NCBI RefSeq assembly: GCF_013282745.1
Contig: NZ_CP054045.1
Coordinates: forward strand, 9,928 to 73,927
DNA length: 64,000 nt
Direction: 5' to 3'
Source of the DNA: Yersinia bercovieri ATCC 43970
Lineage (GTDB): Bacteria > Pseudomonadota > Gammaproteobacteria > Enterobacterales > Enterobacteriaceae
The number at the start of each line of letters is the position of its first letter. The stretch's first letter is position 1. Positions 16,001 to 24,567 of the stretch are shown here, in pieces. Position numbers and translations under genes: made by a program. The notes beneath the pieces were generated by a model. It was given only the letters and a program-made list of their open reading frames with translations. It was not told the origin of the DNA and did not search any database.

Positions 16001-17971
16001 TAATTCTTCATTTTTTTGGCGAATGATAGTCTTAACACTTGCTACCTGCATCCCAAATGCCTGCATAATAATGAATGGTTTGCCCGCCTCTACTGCCGCG
16101 TGTTGATCTTTATCGCCTAACAGGAATAATTTAGCCCCTGAGTTTTTAGCTGCTATAAGCAAATCTTGAACATGCTTTGCATTTAAAAGACTACCCTCAT
16201 CTACCAATATTATTTGTTTACTTTCTATATCTTCAGGTTTACGAGTAAACAAGTAACTATCTACTGTTGATGTTACTATCCCTGTATCTTTATGAAGTGT
16301 TTCCACCGCTGAACCTGTTGGTGCAAGCCCTTTAATTATGTATCCCTGGTTAGTAGCGTATTCAATAACACATGATAGTAATGTTGTTTTCCCCGTACCC
16401 GCGTATCCTTGAATACCGCTAACAAGATCCTTGCTCAAAAGCATATCCTGGATAGCTTGACGCTGATCATCTGAGAAAGTAAATTTTTGTCCTAATAATT
16501 CTGTTTGTCTTTGTTCAAATGCATCTATGTGAGTCTTAACTCCTTTTAAGTCACCAATTGCTTGATAAGTATCCTTACCATTGAGCATAGTTGTTACTAT
16601 GAAACGCTCACGGCTGAGCGCTTCTTTTGTTGTAAAACCAGTCTTTCTTGGAATTAACTCACCTACATCAATTAGTCTGTCAATATCCAAATCAATGTCG
16701 GCTTTGCTAGAGTTCTCCAACCCAAGCCTCAATTTCATCGCTTCTTTCAGCAACGCTTTATATGAGAATACAGACTCATTTTCAGCTAAAACCTTATAGG
16801 CTAATCTAACGTCATTTAGACTTTGGCTATCGTAGTCAAAGTGTCTGCTCTCTTCTAAGTGTATGTGCTCTTGTTGTGATAAAAAATCGGTTGTATCTCC
16901 CTTCTCTGCAAAAGCTTCAGATTGCTCTTTATGATTTTCATAAAAGGATTCCTTTGCCTCCGGTCGTTCTTTTGTCTTGCTTGTTGACTCTGTTTTGCTT
17001 TCAGGGGCCGGTGACTCGATTCCGTTGTTATCATGGATATCACGCTCCCCCCTGTTCTGCTGTTGAATTTGCTGCTCTTTGGCATTACTTATAAATAAAT
17101 CAATATCGAAACCAGATTCTGTGACTGTAGTTTTCCAAATTTCATTACGTTCTTCTTGAGCAATAGATGTTTTCTTATCACGGGTAAATAACGTAGCCTT
17201 CTCGATGGATTTTTGATCGAATAGCCCCCTTTGGTTTATTGCAGCTTGTATTTGTTGCCGTCTCTTTGAAAAAGACCCCTTTAATGGATCGGGGATACCT
17301 TTGATATCAAAGAAGCCTTTTTCCCTATCAGTGACTTCAATTTCATATCCTAAGCCTCTTGCCTTACTAGCATAGCTAGAACGGTACACCAGTCCCGCCA
17401 TCATCTTTGCACGGTACATTTCTACCGGCTCTAGGCTCTTCCATTTTCCTTCGCTATCAAGGACTGCATTAATTACTGGATTATGCGTATGCAATTGAGG
17501 GTCATGAGATCTTGACTCGGTATGTATAAAAGATGCATATAAAAGATTATCTACTTTCTCTAGGTGAGTTTTCCCGTCTTTATACGTTCGAGTAGCAGCA
17601 TAATTCTTTTCAAGAAATTTCATTGCTTCAATGACACTTTCCTGATGGGCCTGAATAAGCCTTTTATCATCCCCCACCAAGGCTAATATAGAAGCACCTT
17701 TGGGAGCACTGAATGTAAAATCCCAACCTGGTACATGTTCTAAATCTCCATTAACTTTCGTGCGCCCGAGCTGAATATCAGCTTTTATTTTTCCTTCAAG
17801 TAATTCTATAAATCTATCTGTATCGACAGCCCCTGACAAACCTAACTCTTCAGCCCCCTTACCTCCCCACTCACTGTGAACTTCGCCAGTATCTTTATTA
17901 TAATAACTATCATGGCTAAGATAGTAATTACCCGCCTCTTTAACATTACCTATTTTTTTAAGACTGAGCAT
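13001..17971 (-). CDS. traI: MOB-F conjugative relaxase-helicase (TraI/TrwC)
   Basis: 1656 residues. The relaxase domain (1-300) has the tyrosine pairs Tyr16/17 and Tyr23/24, an Asp at 84, and the metal-binding histidines His150, His161 and His163 (HDPQLHTH). The last three match TrwC numbering as I recall it. The helicase follows: Walker A GYAGTGKTT (about 527), Walker B IILVDEG and the late SISRAKH motif. A second, degenerate helicase-like half (VLGSDNTGHKN, about 1127) resembles the duplicated organisation of F TraI. The protein nicks oriT, stays bound to the 5' end and unwinds the strand. It lies directly downstream of traD (start and end abut). Confidence 0.95.
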   Translation of the reverse strand: MLSLKKIGNVKEAGNYYLSHDSYYNKDTGEVHSEWGGKGAEELGLSGAVDTDRFIELLEGKIKADIQLGRTKVNGDLEHVPGWDFTFSAPKGASILALVGDDKRLIQAHQESVIEAMKFLEKNYAATRTYKDGKTHLEKVDNLLYASFIHTESRSHDPQLHTHNPVINAVLDSEGKWKSLEPVEMYRAKMMAGLVYRSSYASKARGLGYEIEVTDREKGFFDIKGIPDPLKGSFSKRRQQIQAAINQRGLFDQKSIEKATLFTRDKKTSIAQEERNEIWKTTVTESGFDIDLFISNAKEQQIQQQNRGERDIHDNNGIESPAPESKTESTSKTKERPEAKESFYENHKEQSEAFAEKGDTTDFLSQQEHIHLEESRHFDYDSQSLNDVRLAYKVLAENESVFSYKALLKEAMKLRLGLENSSKADIDLDIDRLIDVGELIPRKTGFTTKEALSRERFIVTTMLNGKDTYQAIGDLKGVKTHIDAFEQRQTELLGQKFTFSDDQRQAIQDMLLSKDLVSGIQGYAGTGKTTLLSCVIEYATNQGYIIKGLAPTGSAVETLHKDTGIVTSTVDSYLFTRKPEDIESKQIILVDEGSLLNAKHVQDLLIAAKNSGAKLFLLGDKDQHAAVEAGKPFIIMQAFGMQVASVKTIIRQKNEELLNAVKDAINNNFSESLNWMGKNVDVDENPLGKMATEWLSLTSEEREKTLVIIPENKTRRKYNSTIRRELQEEGVVSKDEISTRVLLNSRMNHAKMRDTRYYKTEHLIEFQKETQGIKPGFYKITLFNHLDNELTISSDNKDVHVFRPGELDEKDRYQLDVFEEENLKISKGDKLQWTKSRKGLGLKNGDMLEVISTDSSKGTYQAIRENDGQIFELDANQRLNVDYSYSLTSYKAQGKTCDRVYALLVASKNKLVNNKSFYVSISRAKHIAKIFTDNKAKLLDAINKKDSDKTTALEGFSTGQMKREANDEKNIPKDNRKLHQAIMEVKTASEKLSAKQAVFSHTDLLKEAMKWTLGIYDANDISDAIAHLRQEGNLALSSIQKKGEGSEHYYTSRNNVLIERELVVHLQQGKGRLAKLAPKGVIKSYVDSRNERALSEDIMPINESSLFALETIFNSKDEGILVLGSDNTGHKNLLRTVGKSIAEHQEYKVHAFSTNNTGVKQMKDDGMKNAMSIFSHMDRIEASIAKGEPLKGRRQLWYVENISTLGAEETLRLQRLARFSGARLIMVADKNENALSWGAVPTLLNHHGMHTVNFNAAVMAHNPEINKASDALVKGRIEESLSALSPMVHEVDSQIKAEAKIARIGVVKDTYLNLSTEERAQTAIILPDHHTRHAVNSMIREGLKAEKSLAYNGTETTVYRQVTLDPFEKKEARFYKVGMVLESESTTQNGTKGDKFTIVDVDKKNNILEIKSLAEGKILSIKTKDIPTSKGNGFISYAVENREIVKGERIRLTRAFPLPKKKQTDKGGYLPKNTEAIVKDINVSTGDLILTLNNGQQITLNAQQWKHYEWGYTHNHYQVKDSAYKQVITIMESWKKNFATQNALHNTLSRSTHNLTVITDNKEKLFDTLRANTGFQKMALDNKKVSVTQADIKNFDELWGKSLSPFEKRITRLELAVSKAVSKFVEVTAKKEIKTPEFPNKNQQPEKNRPTKQRSL

Positions 17972-20044
17972 TTAGTCTCCAAATTTAAAAGTATCGATGG
18001 TAATTGATGGGGAGGCGTTCTTATTTACCTCTTCGGCTGCTTTTGATATTGCTTCTTCAATTTTATTTTGTGGGGAGTTAAACGGTTTGTTTTCTGAGTC
18101 ACTATCTGTCGTCGATGAATTGCCTGTTGTCGCTTGTTTGCGAGCTGCATCTTGTTTTTCTTTTATGGCCTTATGTGCTTCCCAGCTTAAAAGATCATTG
18201 ATGTTATTTGCTTTCGCATGCTTAATAACCCCTTCAACAGTGCTCTTCGCATCTGTCTCTTTTTCTATATGGAACTCAGTCTGGAATGTTTGTGCTTTAA
18301 ATATATCCGTTTCCTCTATCGCATTAGCAATTGTAGGCATGTTGTCGTGTTTATATTCAAGTTTGGTTACCGGTAAACCATTCCCCATTCTTATTAGGCA
18401 GTGCAAATCTTCCAGACCTTGAATTTGACTATAAAGAAGCAGTTCACGTTCTTGTGTCGTTCTATTAACATTGGTAGTATCACGAACATCTGCTGCACCA
18501 ATTGAAAAGTTCTCTGTTGCCTCTTCAATTTCACTATTACCAAGTTGTTTTGCAATCCAACTGGCACCATCAGAACCTTTAATGCTAAAGCCCATAAATA
18601 CACCGGCTGCATCTGTTAATGTCTTAGTTCTATGTTCGCCATATTTCTCTAATAGTTGGCTATTACTCTGAAACCCAAGAATTGGTACAGCACCAAATTT
18701 TCTTCCTGTGCCTGAAAAATCAAGTAATGAAGGGATTGGATGTAGTGTCGGTATTTCGTCAAAAGCACAAAGAATTCGACGCACATCAGATGGTTCGAGA
18801 GAGAGAATTGCTGAACATGCAGACTCTATCCACATGGTTAAAGCAGACATCATAGTGACTTTTAAATCATCTCTGACAGTTAGGAATACCCAGCGTCTAT
18901 CATCTTCATTACGCGCCCAATCTCTAAAAGAAAATTGCGGCCCTGTCATATGTGAAAGGTATTTCAAATTGCGAGTATATGCAGTTATTACCGCTCTGAG
19001 TGAACCCGCCATTTTCTCAACATCAAGGTTGAATACTGTCCTTGCATCCTGATGAGCAACGACCTGTGCCAGCTTGTCATCGCTCATCCGTAGAATAATA
19101 TTCATAAGATGCTCATGGGAAGGTGTTTCTGTGCGATTACCTAACTCATCCATTATGGATGAAAACACTAATTGAGGTGCCATAGACCAAAATGGATCAC
19201 CTTTATCAACCGGAGGAATAGCAGCCTGGGATAACCGGTTGTAAGCAATTTCATTTCTTCCCTCATTCCACAAAGTCCAAGAATGAGTACGTTTGTCGAA
19301 TGGATTTAATATTACGTCGAAGCCTTTGCGATAAAATCGTTTGGTAAACTCCCCCGAAATATCATAGATGACGGCTTTGTCATTATGGATGCGTCCCTGC
19401 CGTAATATGTCTCTAATTACCGTTGATTTACCTACCCCTGGTGAGCCAGCTAAAAGAATGCTTGTACACTCCTGCGCGGGAAGTAACGGAACATTATTAA
19501 GTGAGTATCGGCTTGGCAAATGTGCTGTTTTCAATTTCTCCTTCACAGCTGAGATCAGTTCTTCTTTATTGCCTATAGCGGCCCCTCTTATATGCTCATC
19601 TTTAGCATCATTCTTACCTCTCTTTCTTAAGTACCGAAACAAAAACACTGCAACTAGCGCTGATAAAAATAATGATGCAATGGCACCTAAGTAAATTTTC
19701 CCCTTGATAATCTCAAAGTGGTTCTTCATTGTTGGACTGCTAACAATTTGCCCGTGCGTAACCGTCACTGATTTACCACTAGGCAGAATCAATTGTGTTT
19801 TCACATTTTTATCCAGCAAATATTCAACTCGAAATGCTGATATTGCATATTGAGATCCCATCTTCAAATCCGTCTCAGATGAGAGAAAATAACCTATACC
19901 AACACTACCGATGACATACGCCAATAAAACAATTTTTATATATCTCGAAAGTATTTGGTGAAGCATTCTCAAGAAGTGAGTTAGTGTTTGTCCCCCTCTT
20001 GTCAACTCAACTAAAGAACCATCATTTTTCTTTCTATCTAACAT
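17972..20044 (-). CDS. traD: Type IV coupling protein (TraD/TrwB)
   Basis: 690 residues. Two N-terminal membrane helices (about 35-53 and 118-138), Walker A AGSPGVGKST (about 200), and Walker B ILCAFDEIPTLHP. The hexameric ATPase at the inner membrane passes the relaxase-DNA complex to the secretion channel. The C-terminal 100 residues are charged and of low complexity, as usual for specificity tails. The start is 1 bp from the end of the accessory gene and the stop abuts traI, giving a tight three-gene operon as in R388 trwABC. Confidence 0.94.
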   Translation of the reverse strand: MLDRKKNDGSLVELTRGGQTLTHFLRMLHQILSRYIKIVLLAYVIGSVGIGYFLSSETDLKMGSQYAISAFRVEYLLDKNVKTQLILPSGKSVTVTHGQIVSSPTMKNHFEIIKGKIYLGAIASLFLSALVAVFLFRYLRKRGKNDAKDEHIRGAAIGNKEELISAVKEKLKTAHLPSRYSLNNVPLLPAQECTSILLAGSPGVGKSTVIRDILRQGRIHNDKAVIYDISGEFTKRFYRKGFDVILNPFDKRTHSWTLWNEGRNEIAYNRLSQAAIPPVDKGDPFWSMAPQLVFSSIMDELGNRTETPSHEHLMNIILRMSDDKLAQVVAHQDARTVFNLDVEKMAGSLRAVITAYTRNLKYLSHMTGPQFSFRDWARNEDDRRWVFLTVRDDLKVTMMSALTMWIESACSAILSLEPSDVRRILCAFDEIPTLHPIPSLLDFSGTGRKFGAVPILGFQSNSQLLEKYGEHRTKTLTDAAGVFMGFSIKGSDGASWIAKQLGNSEIEEATENFSIGAADVRDTTNVNRTTQERELLLYSQIQGLEDLHCLIRMGNGLPVTKLEYKHDNMPTIANAIEETDIFKAQTFQTEFHIEKETDAKSTVEGVIKHAKANNINDLLSWEAHKAIKEKQDAARKQATTGNSSTTDSDSENKPFNSPQNKIEEAISKAAEEVNKNASPSITIDTFKFGD

Positions 20045-20045
20045 A

Positions 20046-20375
20046 TTAATCCCCTAGCCCAAGCGATTTTACTATCTGCTCTGTTTGTAACTTAGAAATA
20101 GAGAAGACCTGCTCATTAGCCAATATGATTGCTTCATCAGTGCTCATTTGTGGGTTCAGTTGCTTCACAATCATCACAACAAGATTATTCAAAGTATTCA
20201 TTGTTGATGCGGATACTTTTATATTCGCCTCTATCTTTTTTTCACTTGAAATTGATAAAGACTCATATCCTTTTAACGCCATTTGTTTAGCAAATTCATG
20301 TTTTGAAATACCCTTTGCCTTTCCTGCATGTAGAAAAGCCTTGTCCATTTCATCGGTTAATCTGAAACCTATCAT
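20046..20375 (-). CDS. Relaxosome accessory DNA-binding protein (TrwA-like)
   Basis: 109 residues. The N-terminus MIGFRLTDEMDKAFLHAGKAKGISKHEFAKQMALKG has the pattern of a ribbon-helix-helix protein; the C-terminal half is helical. Position before the coupling protein and relaxase, next to oriT, matches trwA of R388, which binds oriT and represses its own operon. A motif B operator lies 21 bp upstream. Sequence similarity to TrwA itself is not obvious to me, so the assignment rests on fold pattern and context. Confidence 0.7.
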   Translation of the reverse strand: MIGFRLTDEMDKAFLHAGKAKGISKHEFAKQMALKGYESLSISSEKKIEANIKVSASTMNTLNNLVVMIVKQLNPQMSTDEAIILANEQVFSISKLQTEQIVKSLGLGD

Positions 20376-20395
20376 CTTAATTCCCTCGCCATATG

Positions 20396-20415
20396 ATGAT
20401 ACAAGTTTATATCAT
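20396..20415. promoter_or_regulatory. Motif B operator before the relaxosome operon
   Basis: ATGATACAAGTTTATATCAT, 21 bp upstream of the trwA-like start. One difference from the copies at 11086 and 43298. Confidence 0.8.
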
Positions 20416-20440
20416 GACAAAATGAAATGGGAGATTTCTT

Positions 20441-20470
20441 ATCACTTAGCGCGTTAACGCGCTAAGTGAT
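20441..20470. repeat. 30-bp perfect palindrome in the oriT region
   Basis: Arms ATCACTTAGCGCGTT / AACGCGCTAAGTGAT with no loop. Could be a protein binding site for relaxosome assembly or a cruciform. Confidence 0.75.
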
Positions 20471-20879
20471 TGAATTTAATATTGAATTAATGCAAGCTGA
20501 TAACGACTAAATAGTATACTGTTAACACTCCAATCCCTTATCTGGCGCGGTCTGCGGGAAAAGCATGTTTACATGCGTCGGGTGTGATAAAAATTTTCTT
20601 GCCCTAACCCCCTATGCCCTGATTTTGCCTTTTCTTTTGGGTTCGTCCTTTCTGCTTTGTGCCACCAGATCGCGCACAGCGACCTAGAGGCGATCCTTAT
20701 GCCGGTGAGTAGGGCTTTATTTGATTTAGGTTTGCAGGTTGCATAGTCCTTTGCGTGTTGTTCTGCACATGTCCTGTGTCTTACTCTGTGCTTCTTTTTA
20801 CTCTCAAATTGTTGCACTCCCTTGGAGTTTTTATGCACTCCTGACTTGTTCAAAATATCTCTGTATTTGTGGTCGTACT

Positions 20880-21513
20880 GCCGCGCTTCGCTGGGCTAAG
20901 GGTGACGCCGAATGTTGATACGCTGGCGGTCATGCTGCCGCGCTCCGCTGGGGCTAAGGGTGAATGCCGGATGTTGATGCGCTGGCACTCATGCCGCCGC
21001 GCTCCACTGGGGTCAAGAGTGACGCCGGATACAGATGCGCTGGCGCTCATGTCGCCGCGCTCCACTGGGGTCAAGAGTGACGCCGGATACAGATGCGCTG
21101 GCGCTCATGTCGCCGCGCTCCGCTGGGCTAAGGGTGACGCCGGATACTGATGCGCTGGCAGTCATGCTGCCGCGCTCCGCTGGGGCTAAGGGTGACGCCG
21201 GATGTTGATGCGCTGGCGGTCATGCTGCCGCGCTCCGCTGGGGCTAAGGGTGAACGCCGGATGTTGATGCGCTGGCGGTCATGCTGCCGCGCTCCGCTGG
21301 GGCTAAGGGTGAATGCCGGAGTTAATGCGCTGGCGCTCAAGCCGCCGTGCTCCGCTGGGGTCAAGGGTGACGCCGGATGTTGATGCGCTGGCGGTCATGC
21401 CGCCGTGCTCTGCTGGGGCCAAGGGTGACGCCGGATACTGATGCGCTGGCGCTCATGCTGCCGCGCTCCGCTGGGGCTAAGGGTGACACCGGATACTGAT
21501 GCGCTGGCGGTCG
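20880..21513. repeat. Eleven tandem copies of a 57-60-bp GC-rich repeat
   Basis: The unit begins CCGCGCTCCGCTGGGGCTAA and continues to a GATGCGCTGGCGGTCATG-type end. Eleven copies, 57-60 bp each, with substitutions and 1-2 bp indels; copies 3 and 4 are identical. The period is not a multiple of three and varies, so the several frames running through it cannot encode a repeat protein. It is much richer in GC than the flanks. It sits between oriT and the first leading-region gene. Confidence 0.85.
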
Positions 21514-21564
21514 CTAAACTAGAAGCTTTATGATCCAAGGTTGAAAAAATAGAAACAAAAAACT

Positions 21565-21584
21565 ATGATACAAATTGATATCAT
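21565..21584. promoter_or_regulatory. Motif B operator before the 76-residue gene
   Basis: ATGATACAAATTGATATCAT, 22 bp before ATG 21607. Confidence 0.8.
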
Positions 21585-21606
21585 TAGTAAACAAGGAAAT
21601 GTCACT

Positions 21607-21837
21607 ATGGCGAAAATAATTGAACAGTCTAAAGCAACAAAAAAAAGGATCGCTTTTGCGTGTCCAGGGGATATAAAAGATGACTTTGACAAAGCAAAAA
21701 AAGAGTTATTGAATTATGGATTCACGATAGATATACAAGAGGATATTCTAAAAGTAATTAAGGATGCCACATTAAAAATGACAAAACAAATAGAAGAACT
21801 CGAATCTAAAACTCTTAATGCACAAGTTAACCAATAG
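21607..21837 (+). CDS. Small coiled-coil protein next to oriT
   Basis: 76 residues from the ATG at 21607; an earlier in-frame ATG at 21565 lies within the operator and is unlikely. Basic N-terminus (MAKIIEQSKATKKRIAFACP) and long C-terminal helix (DATLKMTKQIEELESK). The motif B operator and the location on the other side of oriT recall stbA of R388, but I see no sequence resemblance. Could be a DNA-binding accessory protein. Confidence 0.65.
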   Translation: MAKIIEQSKATKKRIAFACPGDIKDDFDKAKKELLNYGFTIDIQEDILKVIKDATLKMTKQIEELESKTLNAQVNQ

Positions 21838-21850
21838 AGATATGCAACAA

Positions 21851-21876
21851 AAGCCTGATGATTATTCAGGCTTTTT
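21851..21876 (+). terminator. Rho-independent terminator
   Basis: AGCCTGA, TGATTAT loop, TCAGGCT, TTTT, directly after the 76-residue gene; may also serve the convergent gene at 21894. Confidence 0.85.
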
Positions 21877-21893
21877 GTTTTAAATTATTAGAC

Positions 21894-22367
21894 TCAATTA
21901 TAAATATACTTCCTCACTAAATTAAGTATTTCAATATGCTTAATTGTCACTCGATTCCTAAATGTAAAATATTTGTATCTACATTCTCCAACATGATAAC
22001 GAACATATATTGACGTTATATTTCCAACATACATCGCTCGTAACTTAAATGTGCAATGCCCCTCCCCTCCGGCCCAATCAAGAGGCGGTAAAACATTAAG
22101 GAACTCATTGTATTTCTCTTCACTTATCTCTATTACACTTGTTATTGCACTTTCTTCAATCGCCTTTTCTACAGCATCAAATGATAGCAAAACCATTGTT
22201 GGGTGTTGCTGTCTCAACTGCTCAAGTGTTTGCTTAGTATAAGCACAAATATAAGCTCCATCCTTCCAAGTTGCCACACCTGTAGCCCATAAATTCCCAG
22301 GTATATAAAACCTCTTTTCCGGCATATTATATTTAGTTTCTTCGGTAGTAGTTTCTAACTGTTCCAT
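21894..22367 (-). CDS. Unknown leading-region protein, 157 residues
   Basis: No signal peptide or membrane segment. The C-terminal part (LPPLDWAGGEGHCTFKLRAMYVGNITSIYVRY) has a beta-rich character and resembles DUF1419-type plasmid proteins in outline, but I cannot confirm this. It is the gene nearest oriT on the leading side and the last of a minus-strand series read toward oriT, where anti-defence or anti-SOS genes are often found. Confidence 0.65.
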   Translation of the reverse strand: MEQLETTTEETKYNMPEKRFYIPGNLWATGVATWKDGAYICAYTKQTLEQLRQQHPTMVLLSFDAVEKAIEESAITSVIEISEEKYNEFLNVLPPLDWAGGEGHCTFKLRAMYVGNITSIYVRYHVGECRYKYFTFRNRVTIKHIEILNLVRKYIYN

Positions 22368-22426
22368 TAGTAAAATCCCCTTAACTTAAAAATCACCATA
22401 TCAATAACTGATAGGTAGAAGAAATA

Positions 22427-22633
22427 TCATTCAGTGAATTCTGTTGCGTATCCCGCTTTCATGCCTGTAATTAAACCTGATTTTTTACTTACTTTTCTTT
22501 CAAACCCTAATTCATCACTTATAAACCACATCGTTTTAGTTTCACGCTTCAACGGATATTCTTTAAATAGAACCCAGTAAACCCTATATTCATTGACATC
22601 TTTACCTAAGAAAGTACAAGTTAATTTTTTCAT
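22427..22633 (-). CDS. Small unknown protein
   Basis: 68 residues from the ATG at 22633, preceded by AAGGTGTTAATA. An alternative start at 22678 overlaps the stop of the upstream gene (TAATG), which would indicate translational coupling. Either way it belongs to the transcription unit that begins with leader repeat copy 1. No family recognised. Confidence 0.6.
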   Translation of the reverse strand: MKKLTCTFLGKDVNEYRVYWVLFKEYPLKRETKTMWFISDELGFERKVSKKSGLITGMKAGYATEFTE

Positions 22634-22677
22634 TATTAACACCTTATTAGTTAATTTAACAGGTGTATACTCAGCCA

Positions 22678-22950
22678 TTAAATCAACCATGTATTCCAAG
22701 ATAATTCATCACATGCTGCTATTAAATTTCCATCTTGAAAATATATCGTGTAGATATCAGGGGCATTCCTGCTTGCTAAAGTGATTGAGCTTGCATTAAT
22801 AAAATCTAGAGATTCAACTGTATTGGTATTTTGACCATATTCAGTTATATAACGGTAAATATCATTAAACTCGATCATTTCATCTTTTTGATGTTCGAAA
22901 ATTATTTCCCTGGCGTTTGCTGCCGCTTTTGAATTTGTCTGTTGTTCCAT
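22678..22950 (-). CDS. Unknown protein with shared MEQQTNSKAAANAREII leader (copy 1)
   Basis: 90 residues from the ATG at 22950, after GAGGGGCAAACCAA. The first 17 residues are identical to those of the genes at 24966 and 30352; the rest (EFNDIYRYITEYGQNTNT...) is unrelated to them. The frame is open far upstream (to 23211), but that part belongs to the repeated 516-bp leader and is the same in all copies. The N-terminus recalls Icd-like phage genes read behind C4-regulated leaders. Body function unknown. Confidence 0.65.
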   Translation of the reverse strand: MEQQTNSKAAANAREIIFEHQKDEMIEFNDIYRYITEYGQNTNTVESLDFINASSITLASRNAPDIYTIYFQDGNLIAACDELSWNTWLI

Positions 22951-23413
22951 TTGGTTTGCCCCTCTAGTGATTGATGATTGTTTCCCCGTGTCTCGCCGCC
23001 GAAAACGCGTAGTACACCGACCAGTTAAGACGAACTGCAATAGCGACAAGAAAGCCGCAGCGCAAGCGAACGCAGTGAGTGCGAACGGGTGACGCTGGCG
23101 GCGTAAGCGAACTATTGTTGGACGTCCTGGTTGGGGTACAACAGCGGGGCGGTGAGATTCGGGGCAACAAATTTCACTGAACGTGCAAACGAAATGGGAC
23201 AACCTCGGCAACGTTTCCGCGCAGCGGGGCCGGTGACGTCATTTGCGGCGCTGGCGTAGCCAGCAAGTGCCGCGTGGCGGTTTATAGCCATCAGACCCTA
23301 GCCGGAGGCCAGAAACCCGCTGGCGGGGTTCTGCGAAGCTTGGCGGGGAACCCGCTTAGCTGAGTGGAGCTGACGATTGGCCCCACTGGGGCCATGAGCC
23401 GAAGTGTGGCCCC
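22898..23413 (-). repeat. 516-bp hairpin-rich leader repeat, copy 1
   Basis: Almost identical to 24914-25430 and 30299-30814. Read on the minus strand it contains several stems (GGCCCCAGTGGGGCC type; AACCCCGCCAGCGGGTT; GCTGGCTACGCCAGC), then a conserved frame, then GAGGGGCAAACCAA and the start of a gene. It is GC-rich in an AT-rich neighbourhood. Candidates: C4-type antisense RNA leader or single-strand promoter (see findings). Confidence 0.9.
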
Positions 23414-23668
23414 AAGTATAAAATCTGCGTATTTGAAATGAAAATAATCAGGGGTAATGAAGACATCTAAGCAAAATGCATAATCCCTGATAATGAGAGA
23501 GTTAACTTATAATTGACAATACTTAATCCATAATGCACCGCCGCGCCGTAGGCGCAGCAGTGATTTATTTTATTTTTTCGCCCTGTAGTGGTAGATCTCC
23601 AAGGCGCTTGAAATTGCTTAATGAGATATGTCTTAGCCTATAAGTTTTACTTTATATTAGCTAAAAAA
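23414..23668. other. Intergenic, no gene seen
   Basis: AT-rich 255 bp after the end of the 284-residue gene and upstream of leader copy 1. It should contain the promoter that reads into leader copy 1. A short inverted GC element (GCCGCGCCGTAGGCGCAGCAG) lies near 23540. Confidence 0.4.
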
Positions 23669-24523
23669 TCATAAGTGTTTAATTTTCCAAGATTCTAAAG
23701 ATTCCTCTATACAATCCCAAAATAGCCCTTCATTTTTTTCTTTACTTTTTAATTCCAAAAAACCTCTAATTAATTCCAAAATTGATTCATGAGCATCAAT
23801 ATCTCTTGTTTTTACCACTAAATAGACTTCATCAATAAATACATATGTATATTTACTCGTAGATAACTCATCATTACTTTTTATTTCAAAGGCTATATAT
23901 TCGCCATTATTAATTATAGTGTTATTATCAATGACTTTCAATGCTGAGTGATATTCAGCAAAGCTAATTTCTTTAATTATTCCTGTTGCTATAATAAAAT
24001 CACGTTCACTTTTTAAGACAATATCCCTTACTTCACTATTTTCCCTGTATCGATAACCAACGATAGCATGACCAACTTCTTGACTCTGATTTCTAATGTA
24101 ATCAGCCAAGTTATAATCAGTTCGCAATGCTACATTTGCTGAATTTTCTAATTTATTAATTTTTTCATTAATAACATCAATTTCCTCACACGTTGTAGCT
24201 GCCGCTACCCAAAGAATCGATTTTCTATATGACTGCCCACAAAGCACTCTATCACCTTGTCTATCTATGATCTCAAAAGACATCGGCATAAAAATTGTTA
24301 TATCACTTCCAATTTCATACAAGTTTTCCTTATGGATTCTTTCAATTATTTTTACAGCATCACTAATAGTTAAAGCTGTACCTAAATAATATTCAGCATA
24401 CAACTTGTGCATTTTCCCATGTTCTTCACCATAGCTATATAATTTATAAGGAGTAGCAATATATTGTAGTGGCTGGTCTTTATTAGTATTTTCTGAGTCT
24501 GCCGAATTCATTTTATTGACCAT
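23669..24523 (-). CDS. Unknown protein, 284 residues
   Basis: Soluble, acidic, with no signal peptide or membrane segment; start ATG at 24523 follows CGAGGTAAATTAA. An in-frame ATG five codons on is possible. It lies 44 bp downstream of the copy-2 leader gene and is probably cotranscribed with it. Two internal aromatic-rich segments (IATPYKLYSYGEEHGKMHKLYAEYY) have no match I know. Candidate anti-defence gene by position only. Confidence 0.7.
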   Translation of the reverse strand: MVNKMNSADSENTNKDQPLQYIATPYKLYSYGEEHGKMHKLYAEYYLGTALTISDAVKIIERIHKENLYEIGSDITIFMPMSFEIIDRQGDRVLCGQSYRKSILWVAAATTCEEIDVINEKINKLENSANVALRTDYNLADYIRNQSQEVGHAIVGYRYRENSEVRDIVLKSERDFIIATGIIKEISFAEYHSALKVIDNNTIINNGEYIAFEIKSNDELSTSKYTYVFIDEVYLVVKTRDIDAHESILELIRGFLELKSKEKNEGLFWDCIEESLESWKIKHL

Positions 24524-24567
24524 TTAATTTACCTCGTTATAGGTTTAATGTCCCGCTCAGAGTGTTA

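Larger units (their letters stand above)
20376..20879. other. Probable oriT region
   Basis: About 500 bp between the relaxosome operon and a tandem repeat array. It contains motif B, a 30-bp perfect palindrome (20441-20470) and TGCGTGTTGTTCT (20752-20764), which partly resembles the R388 nic region TGCGTATTGTCT as I remember it. The 94-codon minus frame at 20569-20853 looks like random basic sequence and is not called. The location next to the accessory gene is where MOB-F plasmids such as R388 carry oriT; the nic position is a guess. Confidence 0.5.

Noticed and set aside
20569-20853. 94-codon minus-strand reading frame in the oriT region
   Set aside because: Basic, low-information composition, no ribosome binding site, and it lies in the probable non-coding oriT region.
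20850-21383. Several 74-93-codon frames on both strands across the 58-bp repeats
   Set aside because: The repeat period is 57-60 bp and changes phase, so the same DNA is read in different frames; no consistent repeat protein results.
20880-21513. CRISPR array
   Set aside because: The units are contiguous diverged repeats without unique spacers, and no cas gene is present.
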